Source: Pseudomonadota bacterium (GTDB lineage Bacteria; Myxococcota; UBA9042; PHBI01). Taken from it: a DNA stretch of 11,834 bases. This document shows positions 1-6,593 of this stretch, piece after piece. Below the pieces are notes generated by a model. That model made no database searches and was not told the origin of the DNA. It saw only the letters and a program-made list of their open reading frames with translations. Positions within the stretch are counted from its first letter, which is position 1. Each line of letters starts with the position of its first letter. Position numbers and translations under genes: made by a program. The stretch lies in assembly GCA_005788935.1 (NCBI GenBank), contig SYAK01000582.1:1-11834 (forward strand). Direction: 5' to 3'.

Positions 1-56
1 ACATGTACACGCGCTTCGACAATCTCGCCGAGGAGGGCCGCTTCAGCCCGGGCTGA
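1..56 (+). CDS. 3' end of an unidentified plus-strand gene (partial)
   Basis: Only the last 17 codons are in the window, reading MYTRFDNLAEEGRFSPG before a TGA at 54-56. The frame is chosen because almost every codon ends in G or C, as in the confident genes here; the other two plus frames stay open but lack this bias. Its stop lies 18 bp from the stop of the convergent VWA lipoprotein gene, and no terminator hairpin is visible in the gap. The tail is too short to assign a family. The ATG at 3 is most likely an internal methionine rather than a start. Confidence 0.45.
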   Translation, partial: MYTRFDNLAEEGRFSPG

Positions 57-74
57 GACGACCCGCCGCGCAGG

Positions 75-1439
75 TCACTTGCAAAGGAACGAGATCTGCA
101 CGTCGGCCCCCGCCGACTGGGCCTGCGTGCAGGCGTCGCCGAAGAAGCTGAGGTCGCCAGGTGCCAGCCAGTCCCAACCGTTCGTCCGGGTCTGGTCGCG
201 CGCGATGGTGACGCCGTTGATCTTGACGGTCGGAAAGGCGAAGCCCGCTGGCACGTTCACGCGCGCGCGGCAAGCCGCCATCTGCGACTGGATTTGCCCA
301 AGAATTTGCCCGAGCTGCGCCCCCTCGCCGGCATCGAAGAAGCCATTCGGCTGTGGCGCGTCGTTGACGGTCCCGCCCGCCGTCGCGAGCCGCTTCAGCA
401 GCGCCGCCTGCCCGAAGCCGCCCGCGAAGCCCACGATCCACGTGCGGATGCCGTTGACCGCGAGCTCGCCGATCGGGATCTCGACCTCGCGTTTGACACA
501 CTCGAGCAAGCCCGCGCCGTAGCTCCAGCACTGTCCACCCTCCCACTGGCAGCCCTGATTGGACCTCGGGCACGTGGCCTGGGACGTGAACGTGTTGCAG
601 TTGCTCGCGCCCGTGCCGCCACAGAGCGAGCAGCCCTCGAGGTCGTCGCAGTCACAGGTGTTGCATTTCTGCATGCAGGTGTCGGTCGGCTTGCCGTCGG
701 CGACGAGCACCATGGCCACGTCGCCTGGCGCATTGAAGTTCAGCAGGTAGTCCTTGGCCGCCTCGACGCCTGGCCCCATCGGGGTCTCACCGCCCGTCCC
801 CGCCGCATCCATGGCCCCGTAGACGAGACTCGCGCCCTGCGTGCTGATCGGCACCTGCGGCGTGTCCGTGGTCGAACACGAGCGCTGGCTCGGAAACATC
901 ATCAAGCCGAGGTTCACCTGGCCCGCGGTCGCGTCGATCATCTGCTGCACCGACCCCATCGTCGTGCTCCAGCGGTCATACATCGAGCCTGAGCGGTCGA
1001 TGAGCAGCAGGATGGACGGTGGGATGAGCCCGACGGTCAACGTGAGCTCTTCCTGCCCGCAGGTCGAGAGCCCACCGCCCGAATCCGAGCCGGGCGTCGC
1101 GTCGTCACCGCCCGACATCGCATCGTCACCGCCCGACATCGCGTCATCGCCCTCAGGCGGGGAGCCGGCGTCATCGCCAGCCGCCGTGTCGACCCCGAGC
1201 GCCGCGGCATCCTCCGCGGGCGTCACGCCCCCCGCGTCGGTGCCAGACGTCGCGCTGTCCTCGCCGCCCGCGCCCCCGGGGACGTCAGGGAGGACCAACC
1301 CACCGCCCTGATCGGGGACTTCACCGCCCGTTCCACCGTCCTCACTTCCGCACGCAGCGAGCGAGAGCGCGGCCGCGGAGAGGGCCAGCGTGGTTGCACG
1401 GGACAGGACGCGCCAGGCGGCGAGAAGGGGGGTACGCAT
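75..1439 (-). CDS. VWA-domain lipoprotein with Cys-rich insertion
   Basis: 454-residue predicted lipoprotein. Residues 1-30 are a signal peptide (basic start, Ala/Leu core) ending in the lipobox LAAC, with Cys30 as the lipidated residue. Residues 31-127 are a Gly/Asp/Ser-rich linker containing a repeated SGGDDAM unit. A von Willebrand factor A domain follows: strand SILLLIDRSGS carries the MIDAS motif DxSxS (Asp148, Ser150, Ser152), GGETPMG supplies the usual MIDAS threonine (Thr219), and VLVADGKPTD supplies the usual aspartate (Asp248). Residues 255-314 interrupt the fold with eleven cysteines before the next core strand, IRTWIVGFAG. The end (about 390-454) has three more cysteines. The start is supported by AAGGAG nine bases upstream of the ATG. 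VWA domains generally bind metal and protein ligands, so a role in adhesion or envelope assembly is inferred; the ligand is unknown. It lies downstream of the giant surface-protein gene but has its own promoter. Confidence 0.9.
   Translation of the reverse strand: MRTPLLAAWRVLSRATTLALSAAALSLAACGSEDGGTGGEVPDQGGGLVLPDVPGGAGGEDSATSGTDAGGVTPAEDAAALGVDTAAGDDAGSPPEGDDAMSGGDDAMSGGDDATPGSDSGGGLSTCGQEELTLTVGLIPPSILLLIDRSGSMYDRWSTTMGSVQQMIDATAGQVNLGLMMFPSQRSCSTTDTPQVPISTQGASLVYGAMDAAGTGGETPMGPGVEAAKDYLLNFNAPGDVAMVLVADGKPTDTCMQKCNTCDCDDLEGCSLCGGTGASNCNTFTSQATCPRSNQGCQWEGGQCWSYGAGLLECVKREVEIPIGELAVNGIRTWIVGFAGGFGQAALLKRLATAGGTVNDAPQPNGFFDAGEGAQLGQILGQIQSQMAACRARVNVPAGFAFPTVKINGVTIARDQTRTNGWDWLAPGDLSFFGDACTQAQSAGADVQISFLCK
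1099..1140 (-). repeat. 21-bp in-frame tandem repeat in the VWA lipoprotein linker
   Basis: Two copies (1099-1119 and 1120-1140) differ at one base, and a third degenerate copy follows at 1141-1161. Each encodes seven residues of the SGGDDAM type in the flexible linker between the lipid anchor and the VWA domain. The unit length is a multiple of three, so changes in copy number would alter linker length without a frameshift. Confidence 0.85.
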
Positions 1440-1514
1440 CGCGGGGGGCTCCTTGGCGTTCCCTCCGCACGCGCCTCGACCGGGCCCGGGCGTCGACCGC
1501 CTTCCGACAGTGTC

Positions 1515-1544
1515 ATTGTAGCACGTTCAACCCGTGCCTGCCAA
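1515..1544 (-). promoter_or_regulatory. Probable housekeeping sigma promoter of the VWA lipoprotein gene
   Basis: On the minus strand TTGGCA (1544-1539; five of six consensus -35 bases) is followed by an 18-base spacer and TACAAT (1520-1515; five of six consensus -10 bases). Transcription would begin near 1508, giving a leader of about 70 bases. An imperfect hairpin with TCGAC/GTCGA arms (1476-1480 and 1492-1496) lies in that leader. The site is just past the terminator of the upstream gene, as expected for a separate transcription unit. Confidence 0.6.
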
Positions 1545-1596
1545 AACGACACCGCGTTTTCGCCCGCGCGTCTTCAAAGTCGAACGATGGCCCAAC

Positions 1597-1632
1597 GAAA
1601 AACGGGAGGGGCCGTCACCGGACACCCTCCCG
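1597..1632 (-). terminator. Rho-independent terminator after the giant surface-protein gene
   Basis: On the minus strand a perfect 8-bp GC stem (CGGGAGGG at 1632-1625 with CCCTCCCG at 1610-1603) closes a 14-base loop and is followed at once by TTTTTC (1602-1597). It lies about 40 bases beyond the TAA at 1670-1672. The run of T is notable in such a GC-rich sequence. Confidence 0.75.
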
Positions 1633-1669
1633 CTTCTGGCGCCCACGCAGGCCGCCTCACGCACCAGAC

Positions 1670-4600
1670 TTACGCGCGGACACCCACGCGGCGGCGCGCC
1701 ACCACGACGAGCCCAAGCAGCGCAAGCAGCCACGGCATCGCCGAGCCCCCACCCTGCTGGCAGCCACCGCCCGCCACCGTGAGGTGCGGCGGGACGTCGT
1801 CGGCCGTGACGTTCGGATCCTTCTCGCCAGCGTCGAGGGCGCCGTTGTGGTTGGCGTCCTCGTCGCCGTCGATGACAGAGCCATCGTCGGTGTCGGTGTC
1901 GGTCGGGTCGGTCGTCGTCTCCGGGTCCGCGTCGGGCACGAAGATGGCGGGGTCGGTGTCGTCACCCTCGGGCACGGTGAGGCCCTTCTCGGTGCCGTCC
2001 TGGAGGCCGTCACCGTCCGTGTCCGCCTCGTTCGGGTCGGTCTCACCCGAGCCAGGCGTGCCCGTCCCGCCGATCGCGCCCTCGTACGCGCCGGTGCCGT
2101 TCGCGTCCTCGGTCCCGTCGAGCAGGCCGTCGTCGTCCGAGTCATCGTCGGTCGGGTCGGTCGTCGTCTCGGGGTCGGCGTCGGGCACGAAGGTCGCCGC
2201 GTCGGTGCCCTTCATCGGCTTGCCGCCGCTCTCGCCAGCCGGCACCGGCTCGGTCAGCCCAAGCTCGGTCCCGTCCTGGATGCCGTCACCGTCCGTGTCC
2301 GGGCTCAGCGGGTCGAGCGGACCCACGCCGTCGAGGACGCCGTCGCCGCGCGTCTCGGTGCCGTCGTCGATCCCATCGTCGTCGCTGTCCGCGTCGCACC
2401 GGTCCGTGCCCTCGGGCAGACCGGGCTCGTCGGCATCCGACAGGCCGTCGCCATCCGAGTCGGCGTTGTCGGGGTCGCTGCAGCCAGCCTCCTCCTCGCC
2501 GTCCGGGATCCCGTCGCCGTCGCGGTCACCGACCACGATGGTCACGGTCGCCGTCGCGTAGCCACCCTGCCCGTCGCTGACGGTGTAGGTGAACGAGTCG
2601 GTCCCGACGTAGCCCTCCTTCGGCGTGTAGACGATGTTGCCGTCGGCGTCGACGGTGACGGTCCCGTGCTCGGGCTGCGTCACGTCGACGACCGTCAGCG
2701 TGTCGCCGTCGGGATCGCTGTCGTTTTCGCGGATCGGCATCACGAGGCGCCCGTCGGCCGGGACGTCGTAGGTGTCATCGCTCGCCTCGGGCGGGTTTGG
2801 CGCCGTCGCCGTCACGTACACCACGACCGTCGCGGTCGAGGTCTGGCCCGACGCGTCCGTCACCGTGTAGGTGAAGGTGTCGGTGCCCGTGAAGCCAGCC
2901 TTCGGCGTGTAGGTCAGGGTCCCGTCCTCGTTGCGGGTGACCGTGCCGTTGGCGGGCTCGGAGACCTCCGTGACCGTCAGCCCACCCTCATCGGGGTCCA
3001 GGTCGTTGGCGCGCGGGTCGAAGCCGATCGCAGCCCCAGCGGCCGTCGCGACCTCGTCGTCAAGCGCCACCGGAGCCTCGTCCACCACGCCCTCGACCGT
3101 CACCGTCACCGTCGCGTTCGCGCAGGCGCCAGCCTCGTCGCACACCGTGTAGAAGAAGGTGTCCGTCCCGCTGTAGCCCGGCCACGGCGTGTAGGTCACC
3201 GTGCCGTCCTCGTTCAGCGTGACCGTGCCATGCATCGCGGGCCCGACCTCGACGACCGTCAGCGGCTCGTCATCCGGGTCGACGTCGTTGTCGAGGACCT
3301 CGACCGTGACCGCCTCGCCGACGTCCGTCGTCGCGCTGTCGTCACCAGGCGTCGGGAGCTTGTTGTCCGAGCCGACGTCAACCGTCACGGTCGCGACAGC
3401 ACAGGCGCCCGTCGCGTCGCAGGCCGTGTACTCGAAGGTCACCTCGCCGCTGACGCCCGGGGCGGGCGTGAAGACGATCTGGCCGTCCTCGTCGATGGTC
3501 GCCGTGCCGACCGCCGGGTCGACATCGACCTCGGTGACCGCAAGTTCCTCACCGTCCGCGTCCGTGTCGTTGCCGAGCACGTCGATCGTCACCGGCGTGC
3601 CAGCCGGGGTTGGGACCACGTCGTTGCGCACCACGGGGGCGTCCGCGGCCGGCTCGACCTTCACGACCACCGTCGCCTCGTCGCAGGCGCCCTTCGGGTC
3701 GCACGCGCGGTAGGTGAAGGTGTCCGTGCCCGACCAGCCCGGGGCGGGCGTGTAAAGCACCGACCCGTCCTCGTTGACCATGACGGTGCCAAAGCTCGGG
3801 CCGCGCACGACCTCGTCGAGGGTCAGCGTGTCGCCATCGTCGGCGTCGCGGTCGTTCGCGAGCACGAAGATGAGCGTCGCGCGGTCCTCGGAGGTCGTCA
3901 CGCGATCGTCCACGGCCACCGGGACGGTGTTCGGGACGCACGTGTTCGTCGTGACGTCGCAGACGCTGTTCGGGCACTGCGCGTCGCTCACGCACTCGAC
4001 ACAGCCAGGGTCGGCCGCCTCGCCGTCACAGACACCCGCCTGGACGCCCGGAACATTGAGGGCGTCGGGGCAAGCCGCTGCCTCCGCAAGGCTCGGGTTC
4101 GAGCACACGCCCGCCGTGCAGACGTCGGTGGTGCAGGCGTTGCCGTCACCGCAGTCGGCCGCGCTCAGGCACTCCTGGCAGCGGTTCGTCTCAAGGTTGC
4201 AGCGGCTCTCGCCGCACTGCGCGTCCGAGACGCACTCGACGCACGCCGGGTTGGCCGCCGCGCCGTCGCAGACTCCCGCCTGGACGCCCGCCATGTTCGC
4301 CGCGTCCGCGCAGGACGAGGCCGGATTGAGGCTCGGGTTCGAGCACGTGCCCGCCGTGCAGACGTCCGAGGTGCAGTCGTTGCTGTCACCGCAGTCGGCG
4401 CCCGTCAGGCACTCCTGGCAGCGATTCGTCTCGAGGTTGCAGCGGCTCTCGCCGCACTGCGCGTCCGAGACGCACTCGACGCACGTCGGATCCGCCGCCG
4501 CGCCGTCGCACACCCCCGCCTGGACGCCGTCCATGTTCCCGGCGTCGGGGCAGGCCGAGGCCTCCGTCTGGCTCGGGTTCGAGCAGGTCCCCGCCGTGCA

Positions 4601-6400
4601 GACGTCCGTGGTGCACGCGTTGCCGTCACCGCAGTCCGCGGCGCTCAGGCACTCGACGCACGCGTTCTGTGCGTTGTCGGCCGCGTCGACCGCGCAAAGC
4701 AGACCCGACCCGCAGTCGGCGTCCTCGAGACATGGCACGCACTGGTTGGCGTCGGGGTCGCACACACCGACTTCGCAGTCTCCGTCGACCCCGCACTCGA
4801 TGACGGTGATGTGGATCGGCGTCACCGAGCAGACCGCCTCGGAGCCGACGGGAAGCTCTTCGCACACCTCGATGTACAGGGTCTCCTCGGCGTTCGAGGC
4901 ACCCGCGGTCACGCGGACGGTGCCGTCGGGCAGAACCTCGAGCGTGCTCCCGAGCGGCGACGTGAAGATCGTCGCATAGGGGCCGCCGTCGGGGCCGACG
5001 CGGATCGACTGGATGCCGTTCGTGTCCCCGTCGAGCGGGGTATCCCCGGCGATGGCGCCGAGGCTCGTGAGGTAGGACGCGAGCGGCAGCGTCTGGACGG
5101 CGCCGTACAGCAGGATCGGGGCGCTCGGTGACGTGGGCCCGAGATCGACCAGGACCGGCGGGTCGTTGACGTTCACGGTGATCGTGGCTGTCTCGCAGGC
5201 GACCTCTGGCGTGCCGGTGTCGCACGCCTCGAAGGTGATGACGTAGGTCCCCGGCACGGTCTGGTCGTCGACCTCGAAGACGAAGAAACCGTCCTGCATC
5301 TCGACGAACAGGCCTGGCGTCGTGCTGAGGATCGTGACCGCGCCCAGCGGGTCTCCGTCAGGGTCCACGTAGCCCTGGGCCAGATCGTAGTCGAGCAGGT
5401 CCGCCGCCGCGCCGATGTCCTTGACGGCGAGCCAGAAGGTCGCGTTGGCGACGCCAGGCGCGTTGTTCGGGGCGTCGTTGTCGAGGATGTGGGCCGTCGC
5501 GCTCTTCGACGCGATGTTGAGCGTCATCGTCTCGGAGCTTTCGATGAGGGCGTCATCGAGCGTCGTGACGGTCACCGTGAAGCCCGTGATGCCAGCTGGC
5601 ACGAGGATGGTGCCGTCCCCGTTGTCCGTGACCCCGTTCGACCACAGGACCGCGCCCGTCCGATCGGACGCGCTTGCGGTCCCGGTGAAGTTCGCGACAT
5701 AGTTCGTCTGGAAGTCCGTGGCCTGGTCGAGGGTCGCCGTGTAGACGACAGTCGCGCCCTCGGTGTAGGCGGTGGTCGTCAGCGTGATGTTGGACGGCTG
5801 CGCGGTCGCGATGAGGTAGGCGTTCAGCGCGTCGAGCAGGCCAGAGGTCGCCGCGTTGCCGCTGCGGTTCTCGCCGTCGACGAAGGTGAAGGTCGAGGAC
5901 AGGGCCTTCAGGCCGAGGGTCGAGCTCGTCCCGGAGGTGCTGCCGCCCGTCAGGTTGAAGCTCTGGCCCGCCCCGTAGTTGATGACGGCGTTCTGGCCCG
6001 CAGCGAAGATGAAGCCGAAGGTCTCGACCGTCGAGCCCGTCGTCTCGCGCCAGTTCAGCGCGCCTTCGAGGCTGATGATCTGCCCCGAGGCCATGTAGAG
6101 GCGGACCGTCCCGTTGAGGTCGTTGCCCTGGGTCCCGGCATCACCAAAGAGCCCGTCGCCGTTGGCGTCGTTCTGCACGAAGGCCGCGCGGTTGATGCCG
6201 AGCGTCGAGAACTTCTTGATGTTGTTGGCCTTGTTCGTGCTGGTCCCCTGGGTTCCAAGGTAGCCCTCGGAGAACACGAGGCTCAGCTCGGCGGCCTGCC
6301 CGACGGCGGGCAGCATCAGAAGTAGGAGGCCGAAGGCAGTCGCCACGGCGCGGCGCCAGCCGGCACAGCGGCGCGTCAGGGGGGGGACAAGCGGCTTCAT
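1670..6400 (-). CDS. Giant modular secreted surface protein with TSP3 repeats and MYXO-CTERM-like anchor
   Basis: 1576 residues from the ATG at 6400, which has AGGA eight bases upstream and is followed directly by a signal peptide (1-36, cleavage near GQA/AE). A GTG at 6460 is in frame but would bury that peptide. Approximate layout: 37-200, unassigned N-terminal domain; 200-310, Calx-beta-like, ending in HILDND; 320-415, cadherin-like (VDPDGDPLG); 420-535, unassigned beta-rich; 536-822, Cys-rich modules (C..D.DC); 824-1290, five Ig/cadherin-like repeats of about 93 residues (NDxDxD, then GTVxxNEDGxxxYTPxxGxxGTDTFxY); 1292-1540, thrombospondin type 3 repeats (DSDGDGLSD and similar); 1544-1576, GGGCQQGGGS, a hydrophobic helix and ARRR. 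The last part resembles MYXO-CTERM, which in this family is processed by myxosortase and displays the protein on the cell surface. Calcium binding by the Asp-rich repeats is family knowledge. An adhesive or matrix role is inference; no enzymatic domain is visible. Confidence 0.92.
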   Translation of the reverse strand: MKPLVPPLTRRCAGWRRAVATAFGLLLLMLPAVGQAAELSLVFSEGYLGTQGTSTNKANNIKKFSTLGINRAAFVQNDANGDGLFGDAGTQGNDLNGTVRLYMASGQIISLEGALNWRETTGSTVETFGFIFAAGQNAVINYGAGQSFNLTGGSTSGTSSTLGLKALSSTFTFVDGENRSGNAATSGLLDALNAYLIATAQPSNITLTTTAYTEGATVVYTATLDQATDFQTNYVANFTGTASASDRTGAVLWSNGVTDNGDGTILVPAGITGFTVTVTTLDDALIESSETMTLNIASKSATAHILDNDAPNNAPGVANATFWLAVKDIGAAADLLDYDLAQGYVDPDGDPLGAVTILSTTPGLFVEMQDGFFVFEVDDQTVPGTYVITFEACDTGTPEVACETATITVNVNDPPVLVDLGPTSPSAPILLYGAVQTLPLASYLTSLGAIAGDTPLDGDTNGIQSIRVGPDGGPYATIFTSPLGSTLEVLPDGTVRVTAGASNAEETLYIEVCEELPVGSEAVCSVTPIHITVIECGVDGDCEVGVCDPDANQCVPCLEDADCGSGLLCAVDAADNAQNACVECLSAADCGDGNACTTDVCTAGTCSNPSQTEASACPDAGNMDGVQAGVCDGAAADPTCVECVSDAQCGESRCNLETNRCQECLTGADCGDSNDCTSDVCTAGTCSNPSLNPASSCADAANMAGVQAGVCDGAAANPACVECVSDAQCGESRCNLETNRCQECLSAADCGDGNACTTDVCTAGVCSNPSLAEAAACPDALNVPGVQAGVCDGEAADPGCVECVSDAQCPNSVCDVTTNTCVPNTVPVAVDDRVTTSEDRATLIFVLANDRDADDGDTLTLDEVVRGPSFGTVMVNEDGSVLYTPAPGWSGTDTFTYRACDPKGACDEATVVVKVEPAADAPVVRNDVVPTPAGTPVTIDVLGNDTDADGEELAVTEVDVDPAVGTATIDEDGQIVFTPAPGVSGEVTFEYTACDATGACAVATVTVDVGSDNKLPTPGDDSATTDVGEAVTVEVLDNDVDPDDEPLTVVEVGPAMHGTVTLNEDGTVTYTPWPGYSGTDTFFYTVCDEAGACANATVTVTVEGVVDEAPVALDDEVATAAGAAIGFDPRANDLDPDEGGLTVTEVSEPANGTVTRNEDGTLTYTPKAGFTGTDTFTYTVTDASGQTSTATVVVYVTATAPNPPEASDDTYDVPADGRLVMPIRENDSDPDGDTLTVVDVTQPEHGTVTVDADGNIVYTPKEGYVGTDSFTYTVSDGQGGYATATVTIVVGDRDGDGIPDGEEEAGCSDPDNADSDGDGLSDADEPGLPEGTDRCDADSDDDGIDDGTETRGDGVLDGVGPLDPLSPDTDGDGIQDGTELGLTEPVPAGESGGKPMKGTDAATFVPDADPETTTDPTDDDSDDDGLLDGTEDANGTGAYEGAIGGTGTPGSGETDPNEADTDGDGLQDGTEKGLTVPEGDDTDPAIFVPDADPETTTDPTDTDTDDGSVIDGDEDANHNGALDAGEKDPNVTADDVPPHLTVAGGGCQQGGGSAMPWLLALLGLVVVARRRVGVRA
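1901..2192 (-). repeat. Duplicated TSP3 segment (two 43-bp copies 249 bp apart)
   Basis: Bases 1901-1943 and 2150-2192 match at 41 of 43 positions. Both encode the segment FVPDADPETTTDPTD in the calcium-binding stalk of the giant surface protein. The 249-bp offset equals 83 codons, which points to in-frame duplication of a larger stalk unit whose remainder has diverged. Confidence 0.75.
3961..4680 (-). repeat. Three tandem 240-bp repeats encoding 80-residue Cys-rich modules
   Basis: Blocks 3961-4200, 4201-4440 and 4441-4680 align with an exact 240-bp period. The middle copy and its flanks are the closest: 4201-4250 is identical to 4441-4490 except near the far end. The copy at 4441-4680 diverges after about 4654. 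Each encodes 80 residues with the order CVECVSDAQC, then ESRCNLETNRCQECL, ADCGD, CT.DVCTAGTCSNPS and GVQAGVCDG. The even cysteine spacing suggests disulfide-stapled modules. High DNA identity implies recent duplication or gene conversion inside the gene. Confidence 0.88.
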
Positions 6401-6408
6401 CGAGACGT

Positions 6409-6412
6409 TCCT
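6409..6412 (-). promoter_or_regulatory. Ribosome binding site that fixes the start of the giant surface protein
   Basis: Minus-strand AGGA (within CCAGGAACG) sits eight bases upstream of the ATG at 6400. It places initiation directly before a typical signal peptide and argues against the in-frame GTG at 6460 and ATG at 6448. Confidence 0.65.
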
Positions 6413-6474
6413 GGAGTCGGTTGTTCGCGCACCCGTCCGAGTGCGCATTGGGGGGTGCACTACCGCGCCCTCGG

Positions 6475-6480
6475 ATTAGA
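6475..6480 (-). promoter_or_regulatory. Candidate -10 element for the giant surface-protein gene
   Basis: Minus-strand TCTAAT matches the -10 consensus at five of six bases and would give a leader of about 68 bases. No acceptable -35 hexamer is found at the normal spacing, so the site could need an activator or be chance. The rest of the 193-base gap 6401-6593 holds a 6-bp hairpin (TGGCGC/GCGCCA, 6557-6571) past the lipoprotein stop. It has no T-run, so it is at best a weak terminator. Confidence 0.3.
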
Positions 6481-6593
6481 CGCAACACTCGCGTGCGTCC
6501 TCACCTCCGCTGGGGGCGGCGCCATGCATCGAGCAGCTCGGAATCCCTCGGATCCGTGGCGCCGGGCGCCAGTCCTCGGCGGGGCTGCTGCCG

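Noticed and set aside
3961..4680. The regular repeats were considered as a CRISPR-like or other non-coding array.
   Set aside because: The period is 240 bp, the frame is preserved and the product is a conserved Cys module, so they are coding repeats.
1394..5131. A 1245-codon open frame on the plus strand opposite the giant surface-protein gene.
   Set aside because: It is a mirror of the GC-rich, Asp/Thr/Val-rich minus gene and translates to a low-complexity Arg/Val/Ala/His product without domains or a signal. The minus frame has a signal peptide, ribosome binding site, clear domains and a terminator.
6401..6460. A longer start (GTG at 6460 or ATG at 6448) for the giant surface protein.
   Set aside because: It would put about 20 polar residues before the signal peptide, and the ATG at 6400 has a well-placed AGGA.
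6549..6571. A BamHI-like palindrome and a 6-bp hairpin (TGGCGC/GCGCCA) after the small lipoprotein gene, considered as a terminator.
   Set aside because: There is no T-run on the minus strand after the hairpin; short GC palindromes are frequent in this sequence.
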